In this document: piece after piece, positions 26,816 to 36,587 of the stretch
Position numbering within the stretch: the first letter of the stretch is position 1
Layout: each line of letters opens with the position of its first letter
Origin: Agrococcus lahaulensis DSM 17612
Lineage (GTDB): Bacteria; Actinomycetota; Actinomycetes; Actinomycetales; Microbacteriaceae
Direction: 5' to 3'
Assembly: GCF_000425105.1 (NCBI RefSeq)
Contig: NZ_AULD01000006.1
Coordinates: forward strand, 595,137 to 659,136
DNA length: 64,000 nucleotides
Notes under the pieces: model-generated
Told to the model about the DNA's origin: nothing
The model's input: only the letters and a program-made list of their open reading frames with translations
The model's database searches: none
Translations under genes and position numbers: made by a program

Positions 26816-27637
26816 ATGGCTACCGCATCCGAGACCAGGGCCGCGCACTCGAGGAACGGCGCGCCGACGAGCGCCGACCGCGTCCGCGCGTGGGCCGTGC
26901 TGCTCGCGCTGCCGATCACGATCGCCGCCGCCGCGCTCGGCGGCGGGCTCTTCGGCGGTCGGGAGATCGGCTCCTCCGCGGGCGGCGCCCTCTCCGACGC
27001 CGCGACGCCGATCGCGCCCGACGGCCCCGCCTTCTCGATCTGGAGCGTCATCTACTTCGGCCTCGCGGCCTACGCCGTGTGGCAAGTGCTGCCGAAGCAG
27101 CACGCCGACCGCCGCCAGCGGGCAACCGGCTGGCTCGCGATCGCCTCGCTCGTGCTGAATGCGGCGTGGATCCTCGCGGCACAGACCGACGTGCTGTGGC
27201 TCACCGAGGTCATCATCGTCGTGCTGCTCGCGGTGCTCATCACGATCTTCGTGCTGCTGCGCCGCGGCCGCCCCGACTCGTGGATCGAGGCGCTCGTCGT
27301 CGACGGCACGTTCGGCCTCTACCTCGGCTGGGTCTCGGTAGCGACCGCCGCGAACACCGCGGCGTTCCTCGCCGACCTCGGCGTCGCGCCCTCGCCCTTC
27401 GAGCCGTGGGCGATCGCGGTGCTCGCCGTCGTCGCGCTCGTGGGCGTCGCGCTCGCCCTGTGGAGCCGCGGGCGCGTCGCGCCGGCGCTCGCCATGACGT
27501 GGGGCCTGTCGTGGATCGCGGTCGGGCGGTTCACCGGCGAGCCGGAGTCGGCGCCGACCGGCATCGCGGCGATCGTCGCCGCCGCGCTCATCGCGATCGC
27601 GACCGTCGTCGCGCGCCTCCGCGACCGGCGCCGCTGA
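26816..27637 (+). CDS. TspO/MBR-related membrane protein
   Basis: 273 residues with about eight hydrophobic segments. Aromatic motifs (DGPAFSIWSVIYFGLAAYAVWQ, ASLVLNAAWILAAQ, DGTFGLYLGWVSVATAANTA) resemble TspO/tryptophan-rich sensory proteins, which bind porphyrins and cholesterol-like ligands, but the protein is longer than the classic five-helix, 160-residue members. ATG 26816 follows TATCGT (26803-26808) by seven bases, so it is probably leaderless and separate from sdh. Family assignment is moderate; no function can be read from the sequence. Confidence 0.75.
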   Translation: MATASETRAAHSRNGAPTSADRVRAWAVLLALPITIAAAALGGGLFGGREIGSSAGGALSDAATPIAPDGPAFSIWSVIYFGLAAYAVWQVLPKQHADRRQRATGWLAIASLVLNAAWILAAQTDVLWLTEVIIVVLLAVLITIFVLLRRGRPDSWIEALVVDGTFGLYLGWVSVATAANTAAFLADLGVAPSPFEPWAIAVLAVVALVGVALALWSRGRVAPALAMTWGLSWIAVGRFTGEPESAPTGIAAIVAAALIAIATVVARLRDRRR

Positions 27638-27684
27638 GCGGCGCAGCACGGGACGCGGAGCGCGCGATGGGGCAGACTGGCGGC

Positions 27685-29610
27685 GTGACCAAGACGATCG
27701 CCGCGCTCGACCGGCTCGACGCGCTGCGGGCAGCGCTCGACGGCGTCGCGCTGCCGCTCGCCGTCGCGGGCGCCGACGCCGCGCGCGACGCGCGGAAGGC
27801 TGCGGTGCGGCAGATCGACGACTACATCCAGCCGCGGCTCGCGCACCTCGACGCGCCGCTGCTCGCGGTCGTCGGCGGCTCGACCGGCGCGGGGAAGTCG
27901 ACGCTCGTGAACGCGCTCGTCGGGCATCCCGTCACGCGCACGGGCGTCATCCGGCCGACGACCCGGCAGCCGATCCTGCTCCACTCCCCCGCCGATGCCG
28001 CGTGGTTCGCCTCGACGCGCATCCTGCCCGGGCTCTCCCGCATCACCGGCGTCGTCCGCGAGGCGCCCTCGCACGAGGCCGGAGACGACCCGGACGCGGC
28101 GCTCGTCGGCTCGGTCGTGCTCGTCGCCGACGAGCGCGTGCCGCGCGAGCTCGCGATCCTCGACGCGCCCGACGTCGACTCGATCGCCGACGAGAACCGG
28201 CAGCTCGCCGCGCAGCTGCTCGCCGCGGCCGACCTGTGGCTCTTCTGCACGACCGCGAACCGCTACGCCGACGCGGTGCCGTGGCGGCTGCTCGACGACG
28301 CCGCGGCGCGCGACATCACCGTCGGCGTCGTGCTGAACCGCGTGCCGCCCGGCGCCGAGGCCGAGGTCGAAGCCGACCTGCGGCACATGCTCGCCGCGCG
28401 CGGGCTCGGCGCCGCGCCCGTCTTCGTCGTCACCGAATCCCCGCTCGACGAGCGCGGCATGCTGCCGGCGGGCGCGGCCGCGGCCGTCGGCGGGTGGCTG
28501 CGGGGCATCGCCGGCGACCGCGCCGAGCGCGCACGCGTCGCGGGCCGCACGCTCGCCGGGGCGGTCGAGCGGCTCGCGGTCACCGCTCGCGCGGTCGCCG
28601 AGGCGCGCGACGAGCAGCTCGTCGTCGTGCGGGACCTGCGCGCGACCGTGCGCACGGCCCACGACGACGCCGCCGAGCGCGTGCAAAACGCGACGCGCGA
28701 CGGCGTGCTGCTGCGCGGCGAGGTGCTCGCCCGCTGGCAGGACTTCGTCGGCACCTCCGACGTGTTCCGCACCGTCGAGTCCTGGTACTCCCGCACGCGC
28801 GACCGCGTCGTCGCGTGGTTCCAGGGCCGGCCGCCGCCCGCGGTCGAGGTCGAGCACGAGATCGAGAGCGGCCTGCACGCCGTCATGGTCGACGAGGCCG
28901 GTCGCGCCGCATCCGACGCCTGGTCGCGCGTGCGGCAGAGCGCCGTCGGGCGGCAGCTGACGAGCGGCGTCGACCTCGCCCGTCCGTCCCCCGACCTCTC
29001 GGAGCGCGCGAGCCGGCTCGTGCGCGAGTGGCAGCAGGGGCTCATCGAGCTCATCACCGAGCAGGCTGCGGGCAAGCGCACGAAGGCGCGCGTCATGTCG
29101 CTCGGCCTCAACGTCATCACGGTCGCGCTCATGGTCGTCGTGTTCGGCTCGACCGGCGGCCTCACGGGCGCCGAGCTCGCGATCGCGGGCGGCTCGGCGG
29201 TCGTCGGGCAGAAGCTGCTCGAGACGATCTTCGGCGAGGACGCGGTGCGCCGCCTCGCGGCGCAGGCGCGCGACGACCTCGACGCGCGCGTGCGCGCGCT
29301 CATGGACGCCGAGGCGGCCCGCTGGGACGCGCTGCTCGAGCCCGTCGAGCGGGGCACGACGGCGGATGCGCTGCGCGACCGGGCGGCGGAGCTCGAGACC
29401 GCGATGCGGTCGGTGGGCGACGCCGCGAGCGAGCCGTCGCGAGAGGTGCAGCGCAGCGACCTCGTCGAGGCCGAGGTGCTCGACGACGACGCCGAGGCTC
29501 CGCTCGAGGCGGAGGCCGACGAGGTGCGCGAGCTCGAGCGGCGCTCGGGCTGGGCGCCGCCCCCGGTGCTGCCGCGAGCGCAACCCGGCGCCGACGAGGC
29601 GGGCCGGTGA
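27685..29610 (+). CDS. Dynamin-like membrane GTPase 1
   Basis: About 641 residues. P-loop GGSTGAGKSTLVN near residue 65, switch/G2-like IRPTTRQP, G3 LDAPDVDSI. The G4 position reads LNRVPPG, so the usual N/T-K-x-D aspartate is missing and guanine specificity is uncertain. A long helical region follows, then two hydrophobic segments (NVITVALMVVVFG and GAELAIAGGSAVVG) and a charged helical tail ending Pro-rich. It overlaps the next GTPase gene by four bases (GTGA). Paired membrane GTPases of this kind recall bacterial dynamin pairs (DynA/DynB, IniA/IniC). GTG 27685 is preferred; ATG 27667 is possible. Confidence 0.82.
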   Translation: MTKTIAALDRLDALRAALDGVALPLAVAGADAARDARKAAVRQIDDYIQPRLAHLDAPLLAVVGGSTGAGKSTLVNALVGHPVTRTGVIRPTTRQPILLHSPADAAWFASTRILPGLSRITGVVREAPSHEAGDDPDAALVGSVVLVADERVPRELAILDAPDVDSIADENRQLAAQLLAAADLWLFCTTANRYADAVPWRLLDDAAARDITVGVVLNRVPPGAEAEVEADLRHMLAARGLGAAPVFVVTESPLDERGMLPAGAAAAVGGWLRGIAGDRAERARVAGRTLAGAVERLAVTARAVAEARDEQLVVVRDLRATVRTAHDDAAERVQNATRDGVLLRGEVLARWQDFVGTSDVFRTVESWYSRTRDRVVAWFQGRPPPAVEVEHEIESGLHAVMVDEAGRAASDAWSRVRQSAVGRQLTSGVDLARPSPDLSERASRLVREWQQGLIELITEQAAGKRTKARVMSLGLNVITVALMVVVFGSTGGLTGAELAIAGGSAVVGQKLLETIFGEDAVRRLAAQARDDLDARVRALMDAEAARWDALLEPVERGTTADALRDRAAELETAMRSVGDAASEPSREVQRSDLVEAEVLDDDAEAPLEAEADEVRELERRSGWAPPPVLPRAQPGADEAGR

Positions 29611-31244
29611 GCGAGCCGACCGTCGACGCGCTGCTCGGCGCGCTCTCGGAGGCGGCCGAGCTCGGCGCGGGCCGCGTGCCGGAGGACGAGCTCGAGGCGG
29701 TGCGGCGCATCGTCGCGAGCGCCGCCGAGCGCCGCGCGCTCTCGTCCGAGCACACGGTGGTCGGCTTCTTCGGCGCGACGGGCTCCGGCAAGTCGTCGCT
29801 CATGAACGCGCTCGCGGGCGAGGCGATCGCCGCGACGCACGTGCGCCGCCCGACCACGTCGGTGCCGCTCGCCGCCGTCTGGAACCCGACGGGCGCATCC
29901 CCCCTGCTCGACTGGCTGCAGGTGAGTGACCGGCGCATCATGGAGCGGCCCTTCGCCCCCGGGCAGGAGCTCTCGCTCATCCTGCTCGACCTGCCCGACT
30001 TCGACTCGGTCGCGCTCGAGCACCGCGCGATCGCCGAGCGCCTCGCCGGTCAGGTCGACGTGCTCGTCTGGGTCGTCGACCCGCAGAAGTACGCCGACGC
30101 GGTCATCCACCGCGACTTCATCGCGCCGCTCGCGAGCCACGCAGCCGTCACGGCCGCGGTGCTCAACCAGGTCGACCGGCTGCCGGAGGGCGAGGTGGGC
30201 CGCGTCGTCGAGTCGCTGCGCGGGCTCCTGCGCCGCGACGGGCTCGGTGACGTGCTCGTGCTCCCGGTCTCGGCGACGACTGGCGCGGGCGTCGACGACC
30301 TGCGGCGCGTGATCGCGCGCTTCGCGGCGGAGCGGAAGGCGGCGTCGCAGCGGCTCGCGGCCGACATCCGCACGGTCGCGGGCCGGCTCGAGGCGGCCGG
30401 TGTGCCGGGCAAGGTGCGTGCCGCCGACACGCAATCGCTCGAGCGCGGGCTCGCCGCGGCAGCGAACGTCGACGCGGTCGCGAACGCGGTCGCCGGCTCC
30501 TATCGCAAGCGCGCCGGGCAGGTGACCGGCTGGCCGCTCACGTCGTGGATCCTGCGGCTCGCGCCGGACCCGCTGCGCCGCCTGCACCTCGCCCCGGGCC
30601 GCGACGCGCGGCGCGACGCCGAGCTGCACCGCACGAGCCTGCCGCCGATGAGCGCGGCGCAGCGCGCGCAGGCGGGCACGGCGGTGCGCGCCTACGCCGA
30701 CACGGCCGCCGCGGGGCTCGGCGACGGGTGGTCGGCGGCGATCCACGAGCACGCGGCGGATGCGCTCGAGTCGCTGCCGCCGGAGCTCGACCGGGCAGTC
30801 GCGCGCACCGACCTCGGCGCCCGCGCGTCGTGGTGGTGGCCGCTGCTCGGGGCGATCCAGTGGATCGCGCTCACCGCGGCGGTGCTCGGCGGCGTGTGGC
30901 TGCTGCTGCCCGTGCTGCTGCCGCTGTGGGGCATGGTCGCGCCGGTCATCCCGCAGGTCGAGGGCACCGCGACGTGGCTCGACGGCTGGCCCGTCCCGCT
31001 CGCCCTGCTCATCGGCGGGCTGGTGCTCGGCGTCGTGCTCGGCATCGTCGCCGCGATCATCGGCGGCGCCGTCGGCGCGGCGCGCCGGTCCCGGGCGAGA
31101 CGGCGGCTGCGCAAGCAGGTGGCCGCCGTCGCGCGGGAGGTCGTCGTGCTGCCGATCGAGGTCGAGCGCGAGCGGGCCCGCGAGTTCGCGGCCGCGATCG
31201 CGCGGGCGCAGGGCTCGCGGAAGCGCTCCCCCGGGGTGGGCTGA
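29607..31244 (+). CDS. YfjP-type membrane GTPase 2
   Basis: 545 residues. P-loop FFGATGSGKSSLMN near residue 55, G2 RRPTTSVPLA, G3 LLDLPDFDSV, G4 LNQVDR (Gln in place of Lys) and G5-like PVSATTG, all in order, so this partner has a complete G domain. Two transmembrane regions lie in the C-terminal third (WWPLLGAIQWIALTAAVLGG with the following leucine-rich stretch, and ALLIGGLVLGVVLGIVAAIIGG), then a basic tail. The GTG start overlaps the preceding GTPase stop. A heteromeric pair acting on membrane shape or repair is plausible; nothing here proves it. Confidence 0.85.
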   Translation: MSEPTVDALLGALSEAAELGAGRVPEDELEAVRRIVASAAERRALSSEHTVVGFFGATGSGKSSLMNALAGEAIAATHVRRPTTSVPLAAVWNPTGASPLLDWLQVSDRRIMERPFAPGQELSLILLDLPDFDSVALEHRAIAERLAGQVDVLVWVVDPQKYADAVIHRDFIAPLASHAAVTAAVLNQVDRLPEGEVGRVVESLRGLLRRDGLGDVLVLPVSATTGAGVDDLRRVIARFAAERKAASQRLAADIRTVAGRLEAAGVPGKVRAADTQSLERGLAAAANVDAVANAVAGSYRKRAGQVTGWPLTSWILRLAPDPLRRLHLAPGRDARRDAELHRTSLPPMSAAQRAQAGTAVRAYADTAAAGLGDGWSAAIHEHAADALESLPPELDRAVARTDLGARASWWWPLLGAIQWIALTAAVLGGVWLLLPVLLPLWGMVAPVIPQVEGTATWLDGWPVPLALLIGGLVLGVVLGIVAAIIGGAVGAARRSRARRRLRKQVAAVAREVVVLPIEVERERAREFAAAIARAQGSRKRSPGVG

Positions 31245-31253
31245 GCCTCAGCC
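31239..31253. terminator. Short hairpin containing both stop codons
   Basis: GGCTGA-GCC-TCAGCC: the six-base stem contains the TGA of the GTPase 2 gene (31242-31244) and, on the other strand, the TGA of ptsI (31250-31248). Weak as a terminator. Confidence 0.4.
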
Positions 31254-32906
31254 GGCGGCAACGGCGGCAGCGAGTTGCCGTGCCTCGGCCGCCGAGCGGG
31301 CGCCGAGCACGCGCTCCGCCCGTGCCCGCGCCTCCTCGAGCGTGACGGTCAGCAGCTCGGCGCGCACGTCGGCGATCGCCGCCGCACTCATCGAGAGGGT
31401 CGTGACGCCGAGCCCGACGAGCACGACCGCGAGCGCCGGGTCGGCCGCCGCCTCGCCGCAGACGCCCACCGGCTTGCCCGCGCGAGCCCCCGCATCCCCC
31501 AGCATCTTCACGAGCCGCAAGACCGCTGGGTGCCACGGGTCCTGCAGCGCCGCGACGGAGCCGAGCTGCCGATCGGCGGCGAGCGTGTACTGCGTGAGGT
31601 CATTCGTGCCGATCGAGACGAAGTCGCACGCCTCGACCACCTGGTCGGCGACGACCGCGATCGACGGCACCTCAGCCATCGCGCCGACGACCTCGAGCCC
31701 GAGCTCACGGCCGAGCGCGACGAAGTACTCCGCCTCCTCGACGTCGGCGATCATGGGCGCCATCACCCACAGCTCGGCGTCGGTCGCCGCGCCGGCGTTC
31801 GCGAGCGCCGTGAGCTGGTCGCGGAGGATCGCCTCGTTCGCCCGCAGCGCGCGGATGCCGCGCAGCCCGAGCGCCGGGTTCTCCTCGTGCGCGTCGTTCA
31901 GGAACGAGAGCGGCTTGTCGGCGCCCGCGTCGAGCACGCGCGCGACGACCTTCTTGCCGGGGAACGCCTGCAGCAGCTCGGTGTACGACGCCGTCTGCTG
32001 CTCGATGCTCGGCGCGCTCGAGGAGTCGAGGAAGAGGAACTCGGTGCGGAAGAGCCCCACGCCCTCGGCGCCGGTGGCGACCGCGGCCGCCGCGTCCTTC
32101 GGCGACCCGACGTTCGCGAGCAGCGGCACCTGGGTGCCGTCGGCGAGCGCTCCGGCGGTGATGGGCGCGGAGGCCGCGGCGAGGCGCGCCTCGCGCTCCG
32201 CGAGGGCGGCCTCGACGGATGCGTCGTCGGGCTCGAGCTCGACCGTGCCGGCCCGCGCGTCCACGATCGCGCGCTGCCCGTCGGCGGCCGCATCGAGCAG
32301 CCCCACGACGCCGACGACCGCCGGCAGCGACTTCGAGCGGGCGAGGATCGCGGTGTGGGAGGTCGGACCGCCCTCCTGGGTCACGAGCGCGAGCGTCCGC
32401 TCGAGGTCGAGGGTCGCGGTGTCGGCGGGCGCGAGGTCGCGTGCGACGAGGATGAACGGCTCGTCCGAGACGGGCACGCCGGGCGCCGGCACGCCGCGGA
32501 GCCGCGCGACGACGCGCTGGGCGACGTCGTCGAGGTCGGTCGCGCGCTCGGCCATGTAGCCGCCCATCGCGGTGAGCATCTCGCGGAACTGGGCATACGC
32601 ATCCCACGTCGCCCGCTCGGCGTTCGCGCCGCCGTCGAGCCGAGAGCGCACGTCGTCGAGGATCGCCGGATCCTGCGCCATGAGCGCCGCTGCCTCGAGC
32701 ACCTGCTGCGACTCGCCGCCCGCGGCGGCGGCGCGCGCGTTGAGCTCGTCGGCGACGTGCGCGAGCGCCTGCTGCACGCGGGCATGCTCTGCATCGACGT
32801 CGGCGGCGAGCGGCTCGTCGCTCGGCAGCGCGAGCGGCTCCGGCATCCTCAGCACCTTCGCGGCAGCGATGCCGCGCCCGACCCCGACTCCTGCGAGCGC
32901 ACTCAT
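31248..32906 (-). CDS. ptsI: PTS enzyme I (PEP-protein phosphotransferase)
   Basis: 552 residues. It transfers the phosphoryl group from PEP to HPr. The phosphohistidine is in TQEGGPTSHTAILARS; the PEP-binding barrel shows GVGLFRTEFLF, GLRGIRALR, the metal/catalytic SIGTNDLTQYTLAADR and the active-site Cys in GKPVGVCGEAA. ATG 32906 follows TAGTGT (complement of 32913-32918) by six bases, a leaderless promoter. No HPr gene is next to it; a lone EIIA is at 9929-10366. Divergent from the yihY-like gene. Confidence 0.95.
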   Translation of the reverse strand: MSALAGVGVGRGIAAAKVLRMPEPLALPSDEPLAADVDAEHARVQQALAHVADELNARAAAAGGESQQVLEAAALMAQDPAILDDVRSRLDGGANAERATWDAYAQFREMLTAMGGYMAERATDLDDVAQRVVARLRGVPAPGVPVSDEPFILVARDLAPADTATLDLERTLALVTQEGGPTSHTAILARSKSLPAVVGVVGLLDAAADGQRAIVDARAGTVELEPDDASVEAALAEREARLAAASAPITAGALADGTQVPLLANVGSPKDAAAAVATGAEGVGLFRTEFLFLDSSSAPSIEQQTASYTELLQAFPGKKVVARVLDAGADKPLSFLNDAHEENPALGLRGIRALRANEAILRDQLTALANAGAATDAELWVMAPMIADVEEAEYFVALGRELGLEVVGAMAEVPSIAVVADQVVEACDFVSIGTNDLTQYTLAADRQLGSVAALQDPWHPAVLRLVKMLGDAGARAGKPVGVCGEAAADPALAVVLVGLGVTTLSMSAAAIADVRAELLTVTLEEARARAERVLGARSAAEARQLAAAVAAG

Positions 32907-32962
32907 GCTGCAACACTACGCTGGGCTCGCCGAGCGTTGCCACGAGCGTGCGAGGGGGGCCC

Positions 32963-33928
32963 ATGAAGCAGCTGGTCGACCGCGTGATGCGGTCGTGGCC
33001 GGTGCGGGCGTGGCAGCGCTTCCTCGAGCTGCGCGGCCCCGTGCTCGCGCAGGGCATGACGCTGCAGGCGTTCCTCTCGCTCTTCGCCGCCCTCTTCCTC
33101 GCCTTCTCCATCTTCATGGCGGTGCTCGGCGACAACGTCGTGCTGCGGGAAGCCGTCATCGAGTCGATCGGCGCCGCGATCCCCGGCCTGCTCGGGCCAG
33201 AGGGTGCGCTCGACGTCGAGCAGCTCACGGGCTCGAGCATCGTCGGCTACACCGGCCCCATCGCCTCGGTCACGATCCTCATCACCGCGATCGCGTGGAT
33301 CGCGGTGAGCCGCGAGGGCTTCCGGGCGATGTTCGACCTGGGCCCGGCGCCCTCGAACTTCTTCCTGCTGAAGCTCGGCGACCTCGGCGTCGCGATCGGC
33401 ATCGGGCTGCTCGTCGTCGTCTCCTCCGCCGTGCTCGTGGTGACGCAGAGCCTCGCCGACGCGCTCGGCCTCGGGTGGACGGCGCAGCTCATCGGCTACG
33501 CGGTGCAGCTCGTGCTCGACTCGACGGTCGTGCTGCTGCTCTACCGCTTCGGCGGGCGGCTGCGGCTTCCCGCGAAGCAGATCGTGCCCGCTGCTCTCGC
33601 GTGCGGCGTCGCGTTCTTCGTGCTCAAGCAGCTCGCGACCCTGCTGTTCCGCGGGGTCGAGAACAATCCGCTGCTCGCGGGCATCGCCGCGCCCGTCATC
33701 ATCCTCATCTGGCTCGGCTTCATCATGCAGGTGCTGCTCATCGTGCTCGCGCTCGTCGCGGTCACCGACACGGGCCGCGCCTACACGCGGCTCGTCGAGA
33801 TCGGCGGGCTCGACGCGACGCTCACGCCCGAGCGGGCGGCGGAGCTGCTCGAGGAGGTGCGGGCCGCTCGCCGCGACGGCGACGACGCCGCGAAGGTGCA
33901 CCGCCGGCTCGCGAAGCGGCTCCGCTGA
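32963..33928 (+). CDS. YihY/BrkB-family inner membrane protein
   Basis: 321 residues with six or seven transmembrane helices: ALFLAFSIFMAVLG, GPIASVTILITAIAWIAV, LGVAIGIGLLVVVSSAVLVV, a long one around IGYAVQLVLDSTVVLLLY, VPAALACGVAFFVL and IAAPVIILIWLGFIMQVLLIVLALVAV. The GMTLQAFLSLFAALF entry and the FFLLKLGD loop are typical of YihY (once wrongly called RNase BN). The C-terminal 50 residues are charged and cytosolic. ATG 32963 has a GAGGGGGG ribosome site. In M. tuberculosis a YihY gene also sits by trpS. Transport role unknown. Confidence 0.9.
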   Translation: MKQLVDRVMRSWPVRAWQRFLELRGPVLAQGMTLQAFLSLFAALFLAFSIFMAVLGDNVVLREAVIESIGAAIPGLLGPEGALDVEQLTGSSIVGYTGPIASVTILITAIAWIAVSREGFRAMFDLGPAPSNFFLLKLGDLGVAIGIGLLVVVSSAVLVVTQSLADALGLGWTAQLIGYAVQLVLDSTVVLLLYRFGGRLRLPAKQIVPAALACGVAFFVLKQLATLLFRGVENNPLLAGIAAPVIILIWLGFIMQVLLIVLALVAVTDTGRAYTRLVEIGGLDATLTPERAAELLEEVRAARRDGDDAAKVHRRLAKRLR

Positions 33929-33988
33929 GCAGCGCGGGCGCGCCCGCCGCGGCGCCGCCCGTCGGCGCGCCTCGGTAGGCTCGATCGC

Positions 33989-34819
33989 ATGGTCCGCATC
34001 GCCTCCGTCAACGTCAACGGCGTGCGCGCCGCCTTCCGCAAGGGCATGGGCGAGTGGCTCGAGGCCGGCGGCTTCGACGTCGTCGCCCTGCAGGAGGTGC
34101 GCGCCCTCGACGAGGACCTGCTGCCGCTCGTGCCGGGCTGGCACGTGCTGCACGACCCCGCGACCGCGAAGGGCCGCGCGGGCGTCGCCGTGCTCTCGCG
34201 CGAGCCCTCGATCGAGCACCGCACCGACATCGGCCTGAAGACCTTCGACACGAAGGGCCGCTGGCTCGAGGCCGACTTCCTCATCGGTGAGACCCTGCTG
34301 GCGGTCGTCTCGGCTTACGTGCACTCGGGCGGCGAGGTCGGCAGCCAGAAGCAGGACGACAAGTACCGCTTCCTCGACTCGATGGCCAAGCGCCTCCCCC
34401 AGCTGCGGCAGCACGCCGAGCACGTCGTGGTGATGGGCGACTTCAACGTCGGACACACGCCGCTCGACATCAAGAACTGGAAGGGCAACCAGAAGAACGC
34501 CGGCTTCCTGCCCGAGGAGCGCAGCTACCTCGACCGCTTCTTCGGCACCGGCATGGTGACGGGCGTCGACGGCAAGCGCGGCCGCGGGCACGGCTGGGTC
34601 GACGTCGGCCGCGCCGCGCACCCCGACCAGGACGGCCCCTACACGTGGTGGTCGCAGCGCGGCAAGGCGTTCGACACCGACACCGGCTGGCGCATCGACT
34701 ACCACATGGCCTCCCCCGCGCTCGCGGCGGTCGCGCGCGACTACCGGATCGACCGGGCGAGCGCGTGGGACACGCGCTGGTCCGACCACGCCCCCGTCAT
34801 CGTCGACTACGACCTGTGA
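33989..34819 (+). CDS. xth: Exodeoxyribonuclease III
   Basis: 276 residues of the EEP nuclease fold: [12 protein letters not shown] at the N-terminus, metal Glu in LQEVRAL, catalytic [35 protein letters not shown], and the terminal [12 protein letters not shown]. It acts in base excision repair as an AP endonuclease and 3'-5' exonuclease. ATG 33989 follows TAGGCT (33976-33981) by seven bases. trpS starts 23 bases after its stop and may be co-transcribed. Confidence 0.95.
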   Translation: MVRIASVNVNGVRAAFRKGMGEWLEAGGFDVVALQEVRALDEDLLPLVPGWHVLHDPATAKGRAGVAVLSREPSIEHRTDIGLKTFDTKGRWLEADFLIGETLLAVVSAYVHSGGEVGSQKQDDKYRFLDSMAKRLPQLRQHAEHVVVMGDFNVGHTPLDIKNWKGNQKNAGFLPEERSYLDRFFGTGMVTGVDGKRGRGHGWVDVGRAAHPDQDGPYTWWSQRGKAFDTDTGWRIDYHMASPALAAVARDYRIDRASAWDTRWSDHAPVIVDYDL

Positions 34820-34842
34820 CCACAGACACGAGGAACGCATCC

Positions 34843-35838
34843 ATGCCCAACCCCCGCCTGTACTCGGGGATGCAGCCCTCCTCGGGCTCGCTCCACCTCG
34901 GCAACTACATCGGCGCGCTGCAGCAGTGGCGCGCGATGCAGGGCGATTTCGACGCCTTCTTCTCGATCGTCGACCTGCACGCGATCACGGTGCCGCAGGC
35001 TCCGGATGTGCTGCGCGAGCAGGTGCGGACGCTCGCCGCGCAGTACATCGCGGGCGGCATCGACCCCGACCGCTCGTGCCTGTACGTGCAGTCGCACGTC
35101 GCCGCGCACGCGCAGCTGCAGTGGCTGCTCGCGACCATCACGGGCTTCGGCGAGGCGAGCCGGATGACGCAGTTCAAGGACAAGACGGTCAAGGGCGGGC
35201 AGGAGGCGGCCTCCGTCGGCCTGTTCACCTACCCGATCCTGATGGCCGCCGACATCCTGCTCTACGACACCGAGGTCGTGCCGGTCGGCGACGACCAGAA
35301 GCAGCACGTCGAGCTCACCCGCGACCTCGCGGAGCGCTTCAACAAGCGCTTCGGCAAGACGTTCACGGTGCCGAAGCCCGTGATCCTCGCGGGCGGCGCG
35401 CGCATCTACGACCTGCAGTCGCCCGAGTCGAAGATGTCGAAGTCGGCCGACAACGACAAGGGCGTCATCTGGCTGCTCGACGAGCCGTCGAAGACGGCGA
35501 AGAAGATCCGCTCGGCGGTCACCGACACCGACGGCTCGATCCGCGCCGACCGGGCGTCGAAGCCCGGGGTCACGAACCTGCTCGACATCCTCTCGGCGAT
35601 GACCGGCACGCCCGTCGCGTCGCTCGAGGCGGAGTTCGCGGGCGAGGGCTACGGCGTCTTCAAGACCGCGGTCGCCGATGCGGTCGTCGCCGAGCTCGCG
35701 CCCGTGCGCGAGCGCACGCTCGAGCTGCTCGCCGATCCCGCCGAGCTCGATCGGCTGCTCGCGGCGAACGCCGAGCGCGCCGCCGAGGTGGCCGACGCGA
35801 CGCTCGCCCGCGCGCTGGGGGCGATGGGGCTGCGATGA
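34843..35838 (+). CDS. trpS: Tryptophan--tRNA ligase
   Basis: 331 residues, class Ic synthetase. The HIGH-type motif is [11 protein letters not shown] and the KMSKS loop [10 protein letters not shown]; the tryptophan pocket has [11 protein letters not shown] and [22 protein letters not shown] 34843 is backed by GAGGAA eight bases upstream; a GTG overlapping the exonuclease stop (34816) would add nine residues. Its stop overlaps the acetyltransferase start (ATGA). Confidence 0.97.
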   Translation: MPNPRLYSGMQPSSGSLHLGNYIGALQQWRAMQGDFDAFFSIVDLHAITVPQAPDVLREQVRTLAAQYIAGGIDPDRSCLYVQSHVAAHAQLQWLLATITGFGEASRMTQFKDKTVKGGQEAASVGLFTYPILMAADILLYDTEVVPVGDDQKQHVELTRDLAERFNKRFGKTFTVPKPVILAGGARIYDLQSPESKMSKSADNDKGVIWLLDEPSKTAKKIRSAVTDTDGSIRADRASKPGVTNLLDILSAMTGTPVASLEAEFAGEGYGVFKTAVADAVVAELAPVRERTLELLADPAELDRLLAANAERAAEVADATLARALGAMGLR

Positions 35839-36410
35839 GCGCCGCGCCGCTCGCGGGTCCTTCGCTGCCGGTGCTCGGCCGCAAGGTGCTCCTCACGGCG
35901 CTTCGCGAGGACGACGTCGACCGGGTCGTCGAGGCGTGCTCGACGGAGCAGGCGCGGCGCTTCCTCGACACCCCCTGGCCCTACGCGCGCGCCGACGCGG
36001 AGGGCTTCGTGCGGGGGTTCGCGCCCGCCGGCTGGCGCGGCGAGCACGACGAGCGCGTGTGGGCGATCCGCGAGTCGCTGCGCGGACCGCTCGCGGGCGT
36101 GATCGGCCTCCGCACCGAGCGCGGCGAGGTCGGCTTCTGGCTGCACCCCGATGCCCAGGGCAAGGGACTCATGGCGGATGCGCTGCGCACCGTCGTCGGG
36201 CACGCGGAGGGCTGCCTGACGTGGCCCGAGGTGCACTGGCGCTGCTACGACGGCAACGTCGGCTCGATGCGCGTCGCGAAGGCGGCCGGCTTCGCCTACC
36301 TCGGCACGCTCGAGGGCACGCAGCGCGGCGAGCCGGTGCTGCAGCATCACGCCGTGCGCGTCGCATCGGGCATGCCCGCCGACGCCCGCCCCTGGCCGCC
36401 CCTCGACTGA
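35835..36410 (+). CDS. GNAT-family N-acetyltransferase
   Basis: 191 residues, RimJ/RimL-like Acetyltransf_3 pattern: [17 protein letters not shown] at the start, [24 protein letters not shown] with the acetyl-CoA pyrophosphate loop [10 protein letters not shown], and [19 protein letters not shown]. Substrate unknown; RimJ-type enzymes acetylate protein N-termini or small amines. ATG overlaps the trpS stop by four bases, so it is translated with it. Confidence 0.88.
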   Translation: MSAAPLAGPSLPVLGRKVLLTALREDDVDRVVEACSTEQARRFLDTPWPYARADAEGFVRGFAPAGWRGEHDERVWAIRESLRGPLAGVIGLRTERGEVGFWLHPDAQGKGLMADALRTVVGHAEGCLTWPEVHWRCYDGNVGSMRVAKAAGFAYLGTLEGTQRGEPVLQHHAVRVASGMPADARPWPPLD

Positions 36411-36437
36411 CAGCCGCGCTCTTCCGCCCCGCCCGCC

Positions 36438-36537
36438 GCAGAGTGCCGGAACTCTGCTCTCAGCGTGCCCGTTCGGCGCAGAGTGCCGGAACTCTGCGCT
36501 CAGCGGGCCGGTTCCGCGCAGAGTGCCGGAACTCTGC
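36438..36537. repeat. 40-bp tandem repeat with three identical hairpins
   Basis: GCAGAGTGCCGGAACTCTGC occurs three times at 36438, 36478 and 36518, exactly 40 bases apart. Each is a stem GCAGAGT/ACTCTGC around GCCGGA; in copies 2 and 3 the stem grows to nine pairs (GCGCAGAGT/ACTCTGCGC). The 20-base spacers between copies are also similar, and the third unit diverges after the hairpin. It begins 28 bases after the acetyltransferase stop. It could be a tandem terminator or a REP-like dispersed repeat. Confidence 0.85.
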
Positions 36538-36587
36538 GCGAGGCCGGGCTGCGTCGGGCGGGAATGGGGCGTGCTCGAGGCGAGTTG

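Noticed and set aside
31248..32906. Pyruvate phosphate dikinase or PEP synthase
   Set aside because: There is no ATP-grasp domain; length and the N-terminal HPr-interaction domain order fit enzyme I.
36438..36537. Three equally spaced repeats as a CRISPR array
   Set aside because: Spacers of 20 bases are similar to each other rather than unique, only three units exist and no cas gene is present.
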